From contig DMJA01000176.1 in NCBI GenBank assembly GCA_003451935.1, positions 1,828-10,586 of the forward strand: a stretch of DNA of 8,759 bases, read 5' to 3'. This DNA comes from Verrucomicrobiota bacterium. Its GTDB lineage: Bacteria; Verrucomicrobiota; Kiritimatiellia; CAIQIC01; Lenti-01. Position numbers and translations under genes: made by a program. Positions within the stretch are counted from its first letter, which is position 1; each line of letters begins with the position of its first letter. Of the stretch, positions 1 to 6,460 are shown piece after piece. The notes below the pieces were generated by a model. The model saw nothing but the letters and a program-made list of their open reading frames with translations. It did no database searches and had not been told where the DNA came from.

Positions 1-40
1 CACCCAATCGCAGATGCGCCCCGGCACAATGGATCCCATT

Positions 41-1696
41 CTATTCGTCGTCCACCTGGATGAGATAGAAGACGGCGGGGCCGGCGCCCGGGTCGAGGAA
101 TTCGGTCCGCTCGGGCGCGGCGGGCAGGCCGGAGGCGATGACATGGAAGCCCGCCATGCCTTCCAGCAGGTTCGTCGAACGCAGGACGTGATAGGTCTCG
201 CCCTCGTGGCCCAGCCAGCGGATTTGGACGCCGTCGGCGCCGGACACGATGGGGCGTTCCAATTCGAGGGCCGTCGCCGTGCGCGTGAACGGACCGTAGA
301 GCTGCTGGCCGCCATCGGATTCGATCTCCACCAGCCAATAGGTGTAGGTGCCGCCCGGCGCGGCCCCGGGATCCCCGAGCGCGTATGACGCGCCAAAGCC
401 GTCTTCGCCTTGGGCATAAAGGAGTTCATCGTTCACCCGCATCCGGCCGGCGCCGGTTTCCCGCTCCACGTAGAAGCCGACGGAGTCCTCCTCGGAGGCC
501 GTCCGCCAATGGACCACCACCCCGCCGCCCTCGTCCGCGACCGAGAAGCTGTAGAGCGCCACCCGCGTGGGGTCCACCGGCAGGCCCAGATCGACCGTCA
601 GATTGTTGACGCCGTTGAACACCTCGAACGGGTCGGTATAGGCATAGCCGCCGTTCGTGCTCGCGCCATCGCTGTCCAGCGCATCATCGCCGCCTTGGTC
701 GGCCGGACTGATCAGGCGCGAGCCCACGGAGAAGCGGACGATATAGGTGCCGGGCGGCACGTTCTGGAAAAGATAGCAGCCGTTGGTGTCGGTGGTGGTC
801 GAAGCCACCTCGTTGGAGTCGGCGCCCAGCAATGCCACCGGCCAGTTGGTGAAGCCAAGCGTCTCGGTCCCGTCCTGGATGCCGTCGGCGTCCGCGTCGT
901 ACCACGCCCGGTCGCCGAGGAGGGCGCCCAGCGCGATCGCATTGTCGTCCAACGTGACGACGCCATTCAGCGCCAACGCGCGGCCTTCCACCGTGGCGCC
1001 GGCCACCAGCGTGATGGATTCAACGGCCAGGATGGTTCCCGCGAAGTCCGTACCCGTTCCGAGCGTCGCCGAAGTGCCCACTTGCCAAAAGACATGGCTG
1101 GCCTGCGCGCCGTTGATCAGCGCCACCTGGCTGCCCGAGGCCGTGGTCAGCGTGGACCCGGCCTGGAAGATCCAGACCGCATCCGGGTCGCCCCCGGCAT
1201 CGAGCGTCAGGACGCCGGTGATCCCGAATGAACTGGGGTCGTTGTAAACGCCGGGGGCCAGGGTTTGTCCCCCTAGGTCATAGATCGGGGCATACGTCGT
1301 GGTGGGGGTGCGCCCGGCGGCGGCGGCATATGCCGCGGCCAGATCGGTCTTGGCGTCCTGCGTGACCGCATCGCCCCCGTGGTTGATCCCGGTCAAGGTC
1401 AGGTTTTCAGTTCCCGTGATGGTCGCCGTGGGATACGACCCGATATCGCCGGTGATCGCGGTCGTGCCCGAGGCGCCAATGGTGATTCCGGAACCGGCCA
1501 GAACCGCAAAACCGGAGGCGGAACCCAGATCGACCATCTGCGCGAGGACGTTGGGAATCGGCAAAACCATCGCAACCGCCAAGACAAGTCCCATGGAAAT
1601 CCGCTTCGCCCCGTTCCGCGCCGGTCTCCAGAATCCGGCGGGCGTCGATCCCCGCCCGTGTTCGATGGCTCGATTCGGTTTCATTTCTTTTCTCAT
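41..1696 (-). CDS. Secreted DUF3494 ice-binding-like protein with SdrD-B-like and Fn3-like domains
   Basis: The 551-residue protein is a mosaic surface or secreted protein. Residues ~22-53 look like a signal peptide: a basic stretch (RPARNGAKR), then a hydrophobic core (MGLVLAVAMVLP), with likely cleavage near VLA-Q. Residues ~56-256 match the DUF3494 ice-binding fold closely (FAVLAGSGITIG, TGDIGSYP, INHGGDAVTQDAKTDLAAAY, DAVWIFQAGSTLTTASGS, VFWQVGTSATLGTGTDFAGTI, GRALALNGVVTLD). Residues ~260-372 resemble an SdrD/Cna-B-like beta-sandwich (DADADGIQD, PPGTYIVRF). Residues ~379-475 look Fn3-like (VVVHWRTASEEDSVGFYVER). A final ~70-residue beta-rich module (YHVLRSTNLLEG) ends without LPXTG or PEP-CTERM. 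Family members bind ice or act as adhesins; ice binding is not provable here. An alternative ATG at 1684 (MKPNRAIEHG) follows a purine-rich GAAAAGAA and may be the true start. Codon use is visibly less GC3-biased than in recN, compatible with horizontal acquisition. Confidence 0.88.
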   Translation of the reverse strand: MRKEMKPNRAIEHGRGSTPAGFWRPARNGAKRISMGLVLAVAMVLPIPNVLAQMVDLGSASGFAVLAGSGITIGASGTTAITGDIGSYPTATITGTENLTLTGINHGGDAVTQDAKTDLAAAYAAAAGRTPTTTYAPIYDLGGQTLAPGVYNDPSSFGITGVLTLDAGGDPDAVWIFQAGSTLTTASGSQVALINGAQASHVFWQVGTSATLGTGTDFAGTILAVESITLVAGATVEGRALALNGVVTLDDNAIALGALLGDRAWYDADADGIQDGTETLGFTNWPVALLGADSNEVASTTTDTNGCYLFQNVPPGTYIVRFSVGSRLISPADQGGDDALDSDGASTNGGYAYTDPFEVFNGVNNLTVDLGLPVDPTRVALYSFSVADEGGGVVVHWRTASEEDSVGFYVERETGAGRMRVNDELLYAQGEDGFGASYALGDPGAAPGGTYTYWLVEIESDGGQQLYGPFTRTATALELERPIVSGADGVQIRWLGHEGETYHVLRSTNLLEGMAGFHVIASGLPAAPERTEFLDPGAGPAVFYLIQVDDE

Positions 1697-1831
1697 CTGT
1701 CTTGTAGTTGCGGCTCAAAGAACCAAGCAGGTCCGCTCCCCCTCCCCCCGGCCCGGGTTTGCCAGACAAGCAAGGTCAAGGATGCTCGCCACACCCACTG
1801 AACCCTACGGGGGGCCCGGACGGGTGGCTAT

Positions 1832-1848
1832 GGGGGGTTACCCCCCCC
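1832..1848. repeat. G6-TTA-C8 inverted repeat
   Basis: Six G residues (1832-1837) are separated by TTA from eight C residues (1841-1848), giving a 6-bp all-GC stem with a 3-nt loop on either strand. Another G6 run lies 17 bp upstream at 1809-1814. There is no T-run after it on the plus strand, so it is not a standard terminator. Function is unknown. Confidence 0.6.
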
Positions 1849-1887
1849 TCTGCGGCCGCAAGGTGCTTCTGCCAAGGTTTCAAAATC

Positions 1888-1911
1888 CTAATCGTAATCG
1901 TACTCGTAATC
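1888..1911 (-). repeat. Tandem hexamer array GA[T/G]TA[C/G] x4
   Basis: On the minus strand four consecutive 6-bp units read GATTAC, GAGTAC, GATTAC and GATTAG. They would encode alternating Asp/Glu-Tyr if translated. The array stands out from the GC-rich surroundings by its low GC content and sits ~80 bp upstream of recN. I associate similar GATTAC/GAGTAC arrays with intergenic repeats in Verrucomicrobia-like genomes, but this is recollection, not a search result. Confidence 0.7.
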
Positions 1912-1956
1912 TGGTGTGCCGCAGGCCGCCATGCGCAGAACGTCCAAACTCCGCGC

Positions 1957-1985
1957 TTTTCCGCCCAGACGCCCTGCGCTATCCT
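1957..1985 (+). promoter_or_regulatory. Possible recN promoter (leaderless start)
   Basis: TATCCT at 1980-1985 resembles a -10 element and lies 7 bp before the recN ATG. This would place transcription initiation at or next to the start codon. The 17-bp-spaced -35 position (1957-1962, TTTTCC) is a poor match. No Shine-Dalgarno precedes the ATG (GCCCCCC), which fits a leaderless message but is not proof. Confidence 0.3.
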
Positions 1986-1992
1986 GCCCCCC

Positions 1993-3666
1993 ATGTTGAC
2001 GCTGCTGAGAGTCCGGAATCTCGCCTTGGTGGAAGAGGCCTCCGTCCCGTTCGAGCCGGGGCTGAACGTCATCACCGGGGAAACCGGCGCGGGCAAATCC
2101 ATCCTCATCGGCGCGCTCTATCTCCTGCTTGGCGAACGCGCCGACACCTCCGCCATCCGCGCCGGCGAATCGCAATGCCTCGTCGAGGCCACCTTCCACC
2201 TCGCGGATCCCCAGGCCGTGGATGCCGTCCTGGAGGAATCCGGCCTCGACCCCTGCGAGGGCGGCCAGCTCATCCTGCGCCGCACGGTCAAGGCCGCCGG
2301 CGGCGGCCAGGCGTTCGTCAACGATGCGCCCGTCACCCTGCCCCTGCTGAAGCGCCTCGGATCGCTGCTGGTGGACCTGCACGGACCGCACGACCACCAG
2401 TCGCTCTTCCTGCCCGCCCGCCAGCTCGACATCCTCGACACCTATGCCCGCGCCGAGAAGGAGCGCGCCCCCTACGCCGCCGCCTTCGACCAGTGGCAGG
2501 CGCTCCTCGCCCGGCGCGAGGAACTCTCGCGCGACGTCGGCGACCTCGCCGCGCAGATCGACCTGCTGGCCTACCGCGTGAAGGAGATCGAAGACGCCGC
2601 CCCCGTCGCGGGCGAGGAGGAAAAAGTCCGCGCCGAGCAGCAGACCGCCGGCCACGCCCAGCGCATCCTGGAGCTGGGCCAGCAAGTGGTGCAGGCCGCC
2701 ACCGAGGACGAGAATTCCGCGCTCGCCACCCTCGCCCCCGCCCGCAAGGCCCTCGAGGAACTCGCCCGCCTGATGCCCGCCGCCCGGGACTGGCCCGATG
2801 AATTGCGCATCCACACCGACGCCATCGCCGCCCTCTCCGGCGCCATCCAGCGCGAACTGTCCACCCTCGATTCCGATCCCGCGCGCCTCGAATGGCTCGA
2901 CCAGCGCCTCGCCACCTACGACAAGCTCAAGCGCAAGTACGGGCCGGGCCTGCCGGACATTTTCCGCACCCTGGAAACCGCGCAGGCGCGCCTCAAGGAC
3001 CTGCGGAGCCGCGACCAGCAAAAGGCCGCGGTGCAAAAGGAAATCGCCGCCGCCGAAACGCAGCTGCAGGCGCTGGGCCTCGCCCTGCGCCAGCGGCGCG
3101 CCGCCGCCGCCCGAAAGCTGGCCCCGGCCATCACCACCGAACTCCACGCGCTCGGGTTCGGGCACGGGGCGTTCGCCATCCAGCTTGCGCCCGCCGAGGC
3201 GCCGGCGGCGGCGGGATTGGACAAGATCGAATTCGCCTTCGCCCCCAACGTCGGCGAGCCGATGCGCCCCCTGCGCGCCATCGCCTCCTCCGGCGAAATC
3301 TCCCGCGTCATGCTCGGCATCAAGGTCGTCCTCGCCGACGCCGACCGCATCCCGCTGCTGGTGTTCGACGAGATCGACGCGAATGTCGGCGGCGAAACCG
3401 CCCAGGCCGTCGGCCGCAAACTCGCCGAAGCGGCGAAAAAGCACCAAGTCATCGCCATCACGCACCTGCCGCCGGTGGCCGCCTGCGGCGCGCACCACCA
3501 CGCCGTGCGCAAATCGGTCCGGGACGGCCGCACGCATACGCAGGTGGTGACGCTCGACAAGCCCGCGCGCATCGAGGAGCTCGCCCGCATGCTCGGGGGC
3601 CGCGAATCCACCAGCGTCGCCCTCCGCCACGCCGCCGAACTGCTCGAAACCGCACGGAAACCATAG
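1993..3666 (+). CDS. recN: DNA repair protein RecN (SMC-like ATPase)
   Basis: RecN is a cytoplasmic SMC-like ATPase that acts early in recombinational repair of double-strand breaks, helping hold DNA ends and load RecA. The 557-residue protein has the usual family length. It shows the N-terminal LTLLRVRNLALVEE motif, Walker A GETGAGKS at 29-36, Q-loop/DHQSLF region near 130, a charged coiled-coil-prone middle (~150-370), ABC signature ASSGEISRVML at 431-441, Walker B LLVFDEID at 455-462 with the D-loop region NVGGETA, and an H-loop ITHLP with His491. The signature departs from the common LSGGELSR form. The start is chosen because homology begins exactly at MLTLLRVRNL; the open frame extends 95 codons further upstream without homology. 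No Shine-Dalgarno is seen. The stop codon's last base is the first base of an extended palindrome. The next gene is convergent, so recN is probably monocistronic. Confidence 0.97.
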   Translation: MLTLLRVRNLALVEEASVPFEPGLNVITGETGAGKSILIGALYLLLGERADTSAIRAGESQCLVEATFHLADPQAVDAVLEESGLDPCEGGQLILRRTVKAAGGGQAFVNDAPVTLPLLKRLGSLLVDLHGPHDHQSLFLPARQLDILDTYARAEKERAPYAAAFDQWQALLARREELSRDVGDLAAQIDLLAYRVKEIEDAAPVAGEEEKVRAEQQTAGHAQRILELGQQVVQAATEDENSALATLAPARKALEELARLMPAARDWPDELRIHTDAIAALSGAIQRELSTLDSDPARLEWLDQRLATYDKLKRKYGPGLPDIFRTLETAQARLKDLRSRDQQKAAVQKEIAAAETQLQALGLALRQRRAAAARKLAPAITTELHALGFGHGAFAIQLAPAEAPAAAGLDKIEFAFAPNVGEPMRPLRAIASSGEISRVMLGIKVVLADADRIPLLVFDEIDANVGGETAQAVGRKLAEAAKKHQVIAITHLPPVAACGAHHHAVRKSVRDGRTHTQVVTLDKPARIEELARMLGGRESTSVALRHAAELLETARKP

Positions 3667-3738
3667 TTTTCCACCCCGTGGAAAACGGATCCCGGATTTT
3701 TCCACACTATGGAAAACTTTTTTCCACGCCATGGAAAA
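3666..3738. repeat. Triple palindrome TTTTCCA-N5-TGGAAAA
   Basis: Three copies of the same 19-bp inverted repeat lie at 3667-3685 (centre CCCCG; arms extend to 9 bp including flanking G and C at 3666 and 3686), 3698-3716 (centre CACTA) and 3720-3738 (centre CGCCA). All three share TTTTCCAC before three variable bases, then a purine, TGGAAAA and a trailing C. Centre-to-centre distances are 31 and 22 bp, close to three and two helical turns. They fill the gap between convergent recN and the response-regulator gene. They could form hairpins that end transcription from both sides, or bind a dimeric protein on one DNA face. Sequence conservation of the arms favours a specific binding site or dispersed repeat over a plain terminator. 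Confidence 0.85.
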
Positions 3739-3751
3739 CCGCGGGCGGCGG

Positions 3752-4438
3752 CTACCCGGGCGGGGGCGCGGGGGGCTGGAGCGCCTCGTCCTGCGCGCGC
3801 TTGTATTCCATCGCCTTCACCAGCACCTCGGCCAGCGATCCGCAGCCCAGCTTGCGCTTGATGTTGGCGCGGTGCACATCGACCGTGCGCCCGCTCAGGC
3901 CGAATTGCTCGGCGATGTCGCGCGTGGTCCGCCCCCCGCCCATGGCGTAGAGGATTTCGCTTTCACGCGCGGTGAGGTTGGCGTAGCCGTCGGCCTCCCG
4001 GTCCTCCGGAACGTGCGGACCGGCCAGCAGCGCGCGGGCGGCCGGGCTCAGGTAGGTCTGGCCCGAGAACACGGTGCGCAGCGCGGCGACAAGGGTCTCT
4101 TCGGCCTGGTCCTTCATCACATAGCCCTGTGCGCCCGCGCGCAGGGCCTTTTCGGCATAGACCGTTTCGTCGTGCATCGACAGCACCAGGATCTTCCCGG
4201 CGTAGCCTTTCGCGCGCGCTTCGCGGATCCAGTCGAGCCCGCTGCGGTCGCGCAGCGACAGATCCAGCACCACGCCGGCGGGCGCAAGGCCGACGAGCGC
4301 GGCGAGCCCGTCCTCGTAGGTTCCCGCCTCGCCCGCGACGGCGAAATCGTCCTCGCGCGCCAGCAGCGCGGCGAGGCCCTGCCGCACGATGGCGTGGTCG
4401 TCCACCAGCAACAGGGTCGTTTTTCCGGCGGCGGACAC
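3752..4438 (-). CDS. NarL/FixJ-family response regulator
   Basis: A 228-residue two-component response regulator. The receiver domain (~7-125) has acidic residues Asp13/Asp14 (LLVDDH), predicted phospho-acceptor Asp59 (GVVLDLSL), switch Ser87 (LVLSMHD) and Lys109 (YVMKD). A LuxR-type helix-turn-helix spans ~153-212 (LTARESEIL, TTRDIAEQFGLSGRTVDVHR, KRKLGCGS). The protein should act as a DNA-binding transcription factor, activated by an unknown sensor kinase; none is in the window. The tail is Pro-rich (QPPAPPPG). The start is GTG at 4438, supported by AGGAA six bases upstream; that Shine-Dalgarno overlaps the gpsA stop codon, and the genes are 9 bp apart, implying co-transcription with gpsA. 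The target genes cannot be told from sequence. Family assignment is secure, the specific function unknown. Confidence 0.95.
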   Translation of the reverse strand: MSAAGKTTLLLVDDHAIVRQGLAALLAREDDFAVAGEAGTYEDGLAALVGLAPAGVVLDLSLRDRSGLDWIREARAKGYAGKILVLSMHDETVYAEKALRAGAQGYVMKDQAEETLVAALRTVFSGQTYLSPAARALLAGPHVPEDREADGYANLTARESEILYAMGGGRTTRDIAEQFGLSGRTVDVHRANIKRKLGCGSLAEVLVKAMEYKRAQDEALQPPAPPPG

Positions 4439-4444
4439 GGCGCG

Positions 4445-4449
4445 TTCCT
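4445..4449 (-). promoter_or_regulatory. RBS of the response-regulator gene
   Basis: AGGAA on the minus strand, six bases before the GTG at 4438, supports this start. Its first bases overlap the gpsA TAG stop (4448-4450), a typical sign of coupled translation. Confidence 0.65.
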
Positions 4450-5446
4450 AGTCGCGCTCGGCGCGCGGATCGCGGCGCATCAGCTCGACCACCGCGTCCT
4501 TGGGCTTCTTGCCGCCGTGCACGACGGCGTCCACCTGCTCCATTACCGGCGCGGGCACGCCGGCCGCGCGCGCCAGCGCCAGCGCGGGGCCGCAGGTGCA
4601 AACCCCCTCGGCCACCTGCTCCATGCCGGACAGGATCCGGGAAAGGGGTTCGCCGCGCCCGAGGCGCTCGCCCACCGTGCGGTTGCGGCTCTGCGGGCTC
4701 ATGCACGTCACCATCAGGTCGCCGATGCCGCTCAGGCCGTAGAAGGTCTGCGGATGCGCGCCCAGGGCCACGCCCAACCGCGTCATCTCGGCCAGGCCGC
4801 GCGTGATGAGCGCGGCCTTGGCGTTGTTGCCGAAGCCGAGGCCGTCGCACACGCCCGCCGCCAGGGCGATCACGTTCTTGAGCGCGCCGCCGAGCTCGAC
4901 GCCGCGCACGTCGTCGCTCGTATAGACCCGGAAGGTGTCGCCCGTGAAGAGCTCCTGGAAGCGCCGCGCGAGCGCGGCGTCCGCGCAGGCGATCGTCACG
5001 GCCGTCGGCACGCCGCGCGCAGTCTCGGGGGCGATGCTCGGGCCCGACAACGCGGCGGGCTGCCGCACGAACCAGAGTTCGGACAGGATTTCGGTCATGC
5101 GCTCCTGCGTGGATTCGTCGAACCCCTTGGTGGCGCTGACCACCGGCGGCGAGCCGGCCGCGCGATACGCGGCGGCAAACCGCCCGAGGGTGGTGCGCAC
5201 GTATTTCGACGGCACCACCATCACGACGGCTTCCGCTCCGGCGAGCGCCTCGTCTGGATCGGCCGTCCACTCGATTTCTTCCGGCAGCGGCACGCCGGGC
5301 AGGAATTTGCGGTTCAGGCGGGCGTGGCGGATTTCCCCGATATAGTCGGCGGCCGGCCCCCAGACGCGCGGCGCGTGGCCGTTGCGGACGAGGGTCAGCG
5401 CGAGCGCCGTGCCCCAGCCCCCGTCGCCCAGCAACGCCACTTTCAT
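4448..5446 (-). CDS. gpsA: Glycerol-3-phosphate dehydrogenase [NAD(P)+]
   Basis: GpsA reduces dihydroxyacetone phosphate to sn-glycerol-3-phosphate in the cytoplasm, supplying the backbone for phospholipid synthesis. The 332-residue protein has typical length and all family landmarks: N-terminal Rossmann motif LLGDGGWGTALA (5-16; commonly GAGSWGTA), VVPSKYVR (78-84), SATKGF with Lys107, LSGPSIAPETARG (133-145), VELGGALKNVIALAAGVCDGLGFG (183-206) with the predicted catalytic Lys190, NNAKAALITRGLAEM (207-221) and GLSGIGDLMVTC (237-248), followed by SRNR (253-256). The start is ATG at 5446, where homology begins; it overlaps the metA stop by four bases (ATGA), so translation is probably coupled, consistent with the absence of a strong Shine-Dalgarno. 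The open frame continues upstream inside metA but is only a shadow there. The D-G-G in the glycine motif is a mild departure. Confidence 0.97.
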   Translation of the reverse strand: MKVALLGDGGWGTALALTLVRNGHAPRVWGPAADYIGEIRHARLNRKFLPGVPLPEEIEWTADPDEALAGAEAVVMVVPSKYVRTTLGRFAAAYRAAGSPPVVSATKGFDESTQERMTEILSELWFVRQPAALSGPSIAPETARGVPTAVTIACADAALARRFQELFTGDTFRVYTSDDVRGVELGGALKNVIALAAGVCDGLGFGNNAKAALITRGLAEMTRLGVALGAHPQTFYGLSGIGDLMVTCMSPQSRNRTVGERLGRGEPLSRILSGMEQVAEGVCTCGPALALARAAGVPAPVMEQVDAVVHGGKKPKDAVVELMRRDPRAERD

Positions 5447-6405
5447 TTCGCGCCGCCGGGGGTGTCGTCCACCACGATCTCGTTGGAAAGCGCGGGCGCG
5501 GCCTTCCCCTTCGCAAAGGGCGTGGTCAGATAGACGTGCTTGATCCACGAATTGAAGAATTCGTTGCGGTTCGCGCGCCAGTTGTTGACGGGATTCTTCT
5601 CGTCGAGGTTTTCGAGCGGGCCGACATCGGCGCGCCCCTTCAGGCGGTCGCGGCGGGCCTCGGTCAGCAGGCGGGTGGAATTGTATTCCTGGTGCCCCAG
5701 ATGCATGATGATCTGGTGGTCGGGCGTCTCGAAAATCGTGTAGCCGCCCTTCTCGGCATGGGCGAGCAGGCGGACCTGGCCTGCCGCCGCCGCGGCCTCG
5801 AGCACCGCGTCGTCGATGCCCGAATGCCGGCTCTGCGGACACCAGAACACGTCGTCGAGATCGCCGGTGATGGGATGGCCGGGGACCAGGTTCCGCGTGG
5901 GATAGACGCCGAAGACCTTCTGGGGGTACAGGATCTTCTCGATCCCGATGTATTTCGCCAGCGCGAGCCCGCCCCAGCAGATGCCGAGGATGCAGGTGCC
6001 CGTGGATTTCGCGGTGTCGATGATCTCGCACAGTTCGTTCCAGTAGGTGACCTGCTCCCACGGGATTTCCTCGACCGGCGCGCCCGTCACGATCAGGCCG
6101 TCGAGGGACGCCACCGATTGCGCCCAGTCGAACGGCACGTAGTGCTGGTCGAGGTGCGCGTGGTCGGAGCTCTTGTAGTCGTGGGTCTTCAGCCGGATCC
6201 AGACCGGAACGATCTGCAGGATGCTGCGGCCCATCGGCGCGAGCAGGTTGAACTCGTAGTCCTCCGCGTGCGGCATGATGTTCAGGATGCCGATGCGCAG
6301 CGGGCGGATGTCCTGGTGCTCGGCCTCCTGCTCGCTCAGCCACGCCACGTGGTGCTGGTCGAACAGCGGCTTCAGCCGGTGGTTGGGCGACAATCGGATG
6401 GTCAC
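5443..6405 (-). CDS. metA: Homoserine O-acetyltransferase, MetA/HTS family
   Basis: MetA-family enzymes acylate the hydroxyl of L-homoserine, the first committed step of methionine biosynthesis. The 320-residue protein is of normal length. It has the family landmarks RIGILNIMP (37-45), catalytic Cys143 in LGICWGGLA, predicted catalytic His238 and Glu240 in HLGHQEYNSTR, and the C-terminal NNWRANRNEFFNSWI region. After the TGAP motif the residues are Val-Glu (Glu112). In studied members Glu at this place (Glu111 of the Bacillus cereus enzyme) goes with acetyl-CoA, whereas Escherichia coli has Gly111 and uses succinyl-CoA. I therefore predict acetyl transfer despite the common annotation as succinyltransferase. 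The start is GTG at 6405, with GAGGA seven bases upstream. It follows hydG by 55 bp and overlaps gpsA by four bases. No SAM riboswitch or separate promoter is visible upstream. Confidence 0.95.
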   Translation of the reverse strand: MTIRLSPNHRLKPLFDQHHVAWLSEQEAEHQDIRPLRIGILNIMPHAEDYEFNLLAPMGRSILQIVPVWIRLKTHDYKSSDHAHLDQHYVPFDWAQSVASLDGLIVTGAPVEEIPWEQVTYWNELCEIIDTAKSTGTCILGICWGGLALAKYIGIEKILYPQKVFGVYPTRNLVPGHPITGDLDDVFWCPQSRHSGIDDAVLEAAAAAGQVRLLAHAEKGGYTIFETPDHQIIMHLGHQEYNSTRLLTEARRDRLKGRADVGPLENLDEKNPVNNWRANRNEFFNSWIKHVYLTTPFAKGKAAPALSNEIVVDDTPGGAK

Positions 6406-6412
6406 GGTCTGG

Positions 6413-6417
6413 TCCTC
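6413..6417 (-). promoter_or_regulatory. RBS of metA
   Basis: GAGGA on the minus strand lies seven bases before the GTG at 6405 and supports this non-ATG start. Confidence 0.65.
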
Positions 6418-6460
6418 ACAAGCCGGTTATCCTGCCACCGCCCGCCCGCGCCTGTCCATC

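Larger units (their letters stand above)
1697..1992. other. Divergent intergenic region, no gene
   Basis: This ~300-bp gap lies between the divergent ice-binding-like gene and recN. I see no credible coding region or RNA gene in it. It holds C-rich tracts at ~1738-1757, a G6/C8 hairpin near 1832-1848, a four-unit hexamer array at 1888-1911, and a possible -10 element just before recN. An open frame continuous with recN runs back to 1708, but the translated segment is low-complexity and has no RecN homology. Confidence 0.7.

Noticed and set aside
410..1231. 273-codon open frame on the plus strand
   Set aside because: Antisense to the DUF3494 protein, whose domains and signal peptide are clear; the antisense product has none.
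1708..1992. 95-codon upstream extension of the recN frame
   Set aside because: RecN homology begins exactly at the ATG at 1993; the extension runs through homopolymers and the hexamer array.
3698..3706. DnaA-box-like TTTTCCACA
   Set aside because: It is one base from TTATCCACA, but it is explained as part of the repeated palindrome. Only one of three copies has the final CA, and no replication genes or AT-rich unwinding region lie nearby.
1888..3732. 614-codon open frame on the minus strand, covering all of recN
   Set aside because: It is a mirror of a high-GC3 gene: the translation is Gly/Asp/Glu/Val-rich low-complexity with no motifs, while the plus strand encodes an intact RecN.
3666..3738. 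Simple rho-independent terminator
   Set aside because: The first hairpin lacks a following T-run, and three copies with identical arms are not needed for termination, although a terminator role in addition is possible.
3731..5533. 600-codon open frame on the plus strand
   Set aside because: It is antisense to the response regulator, gpsA and the metA end, all of which have full family motifs; its own translation is Arg/Ala/His-rich without recognisable domains.
6406..6460. Promoter or terminator between hydG and metA
   Set aside because: No plausible -35/-10 pair or stem with a T-run in these 55 bp; only the metA Shine-Dalgarno is recognisable.
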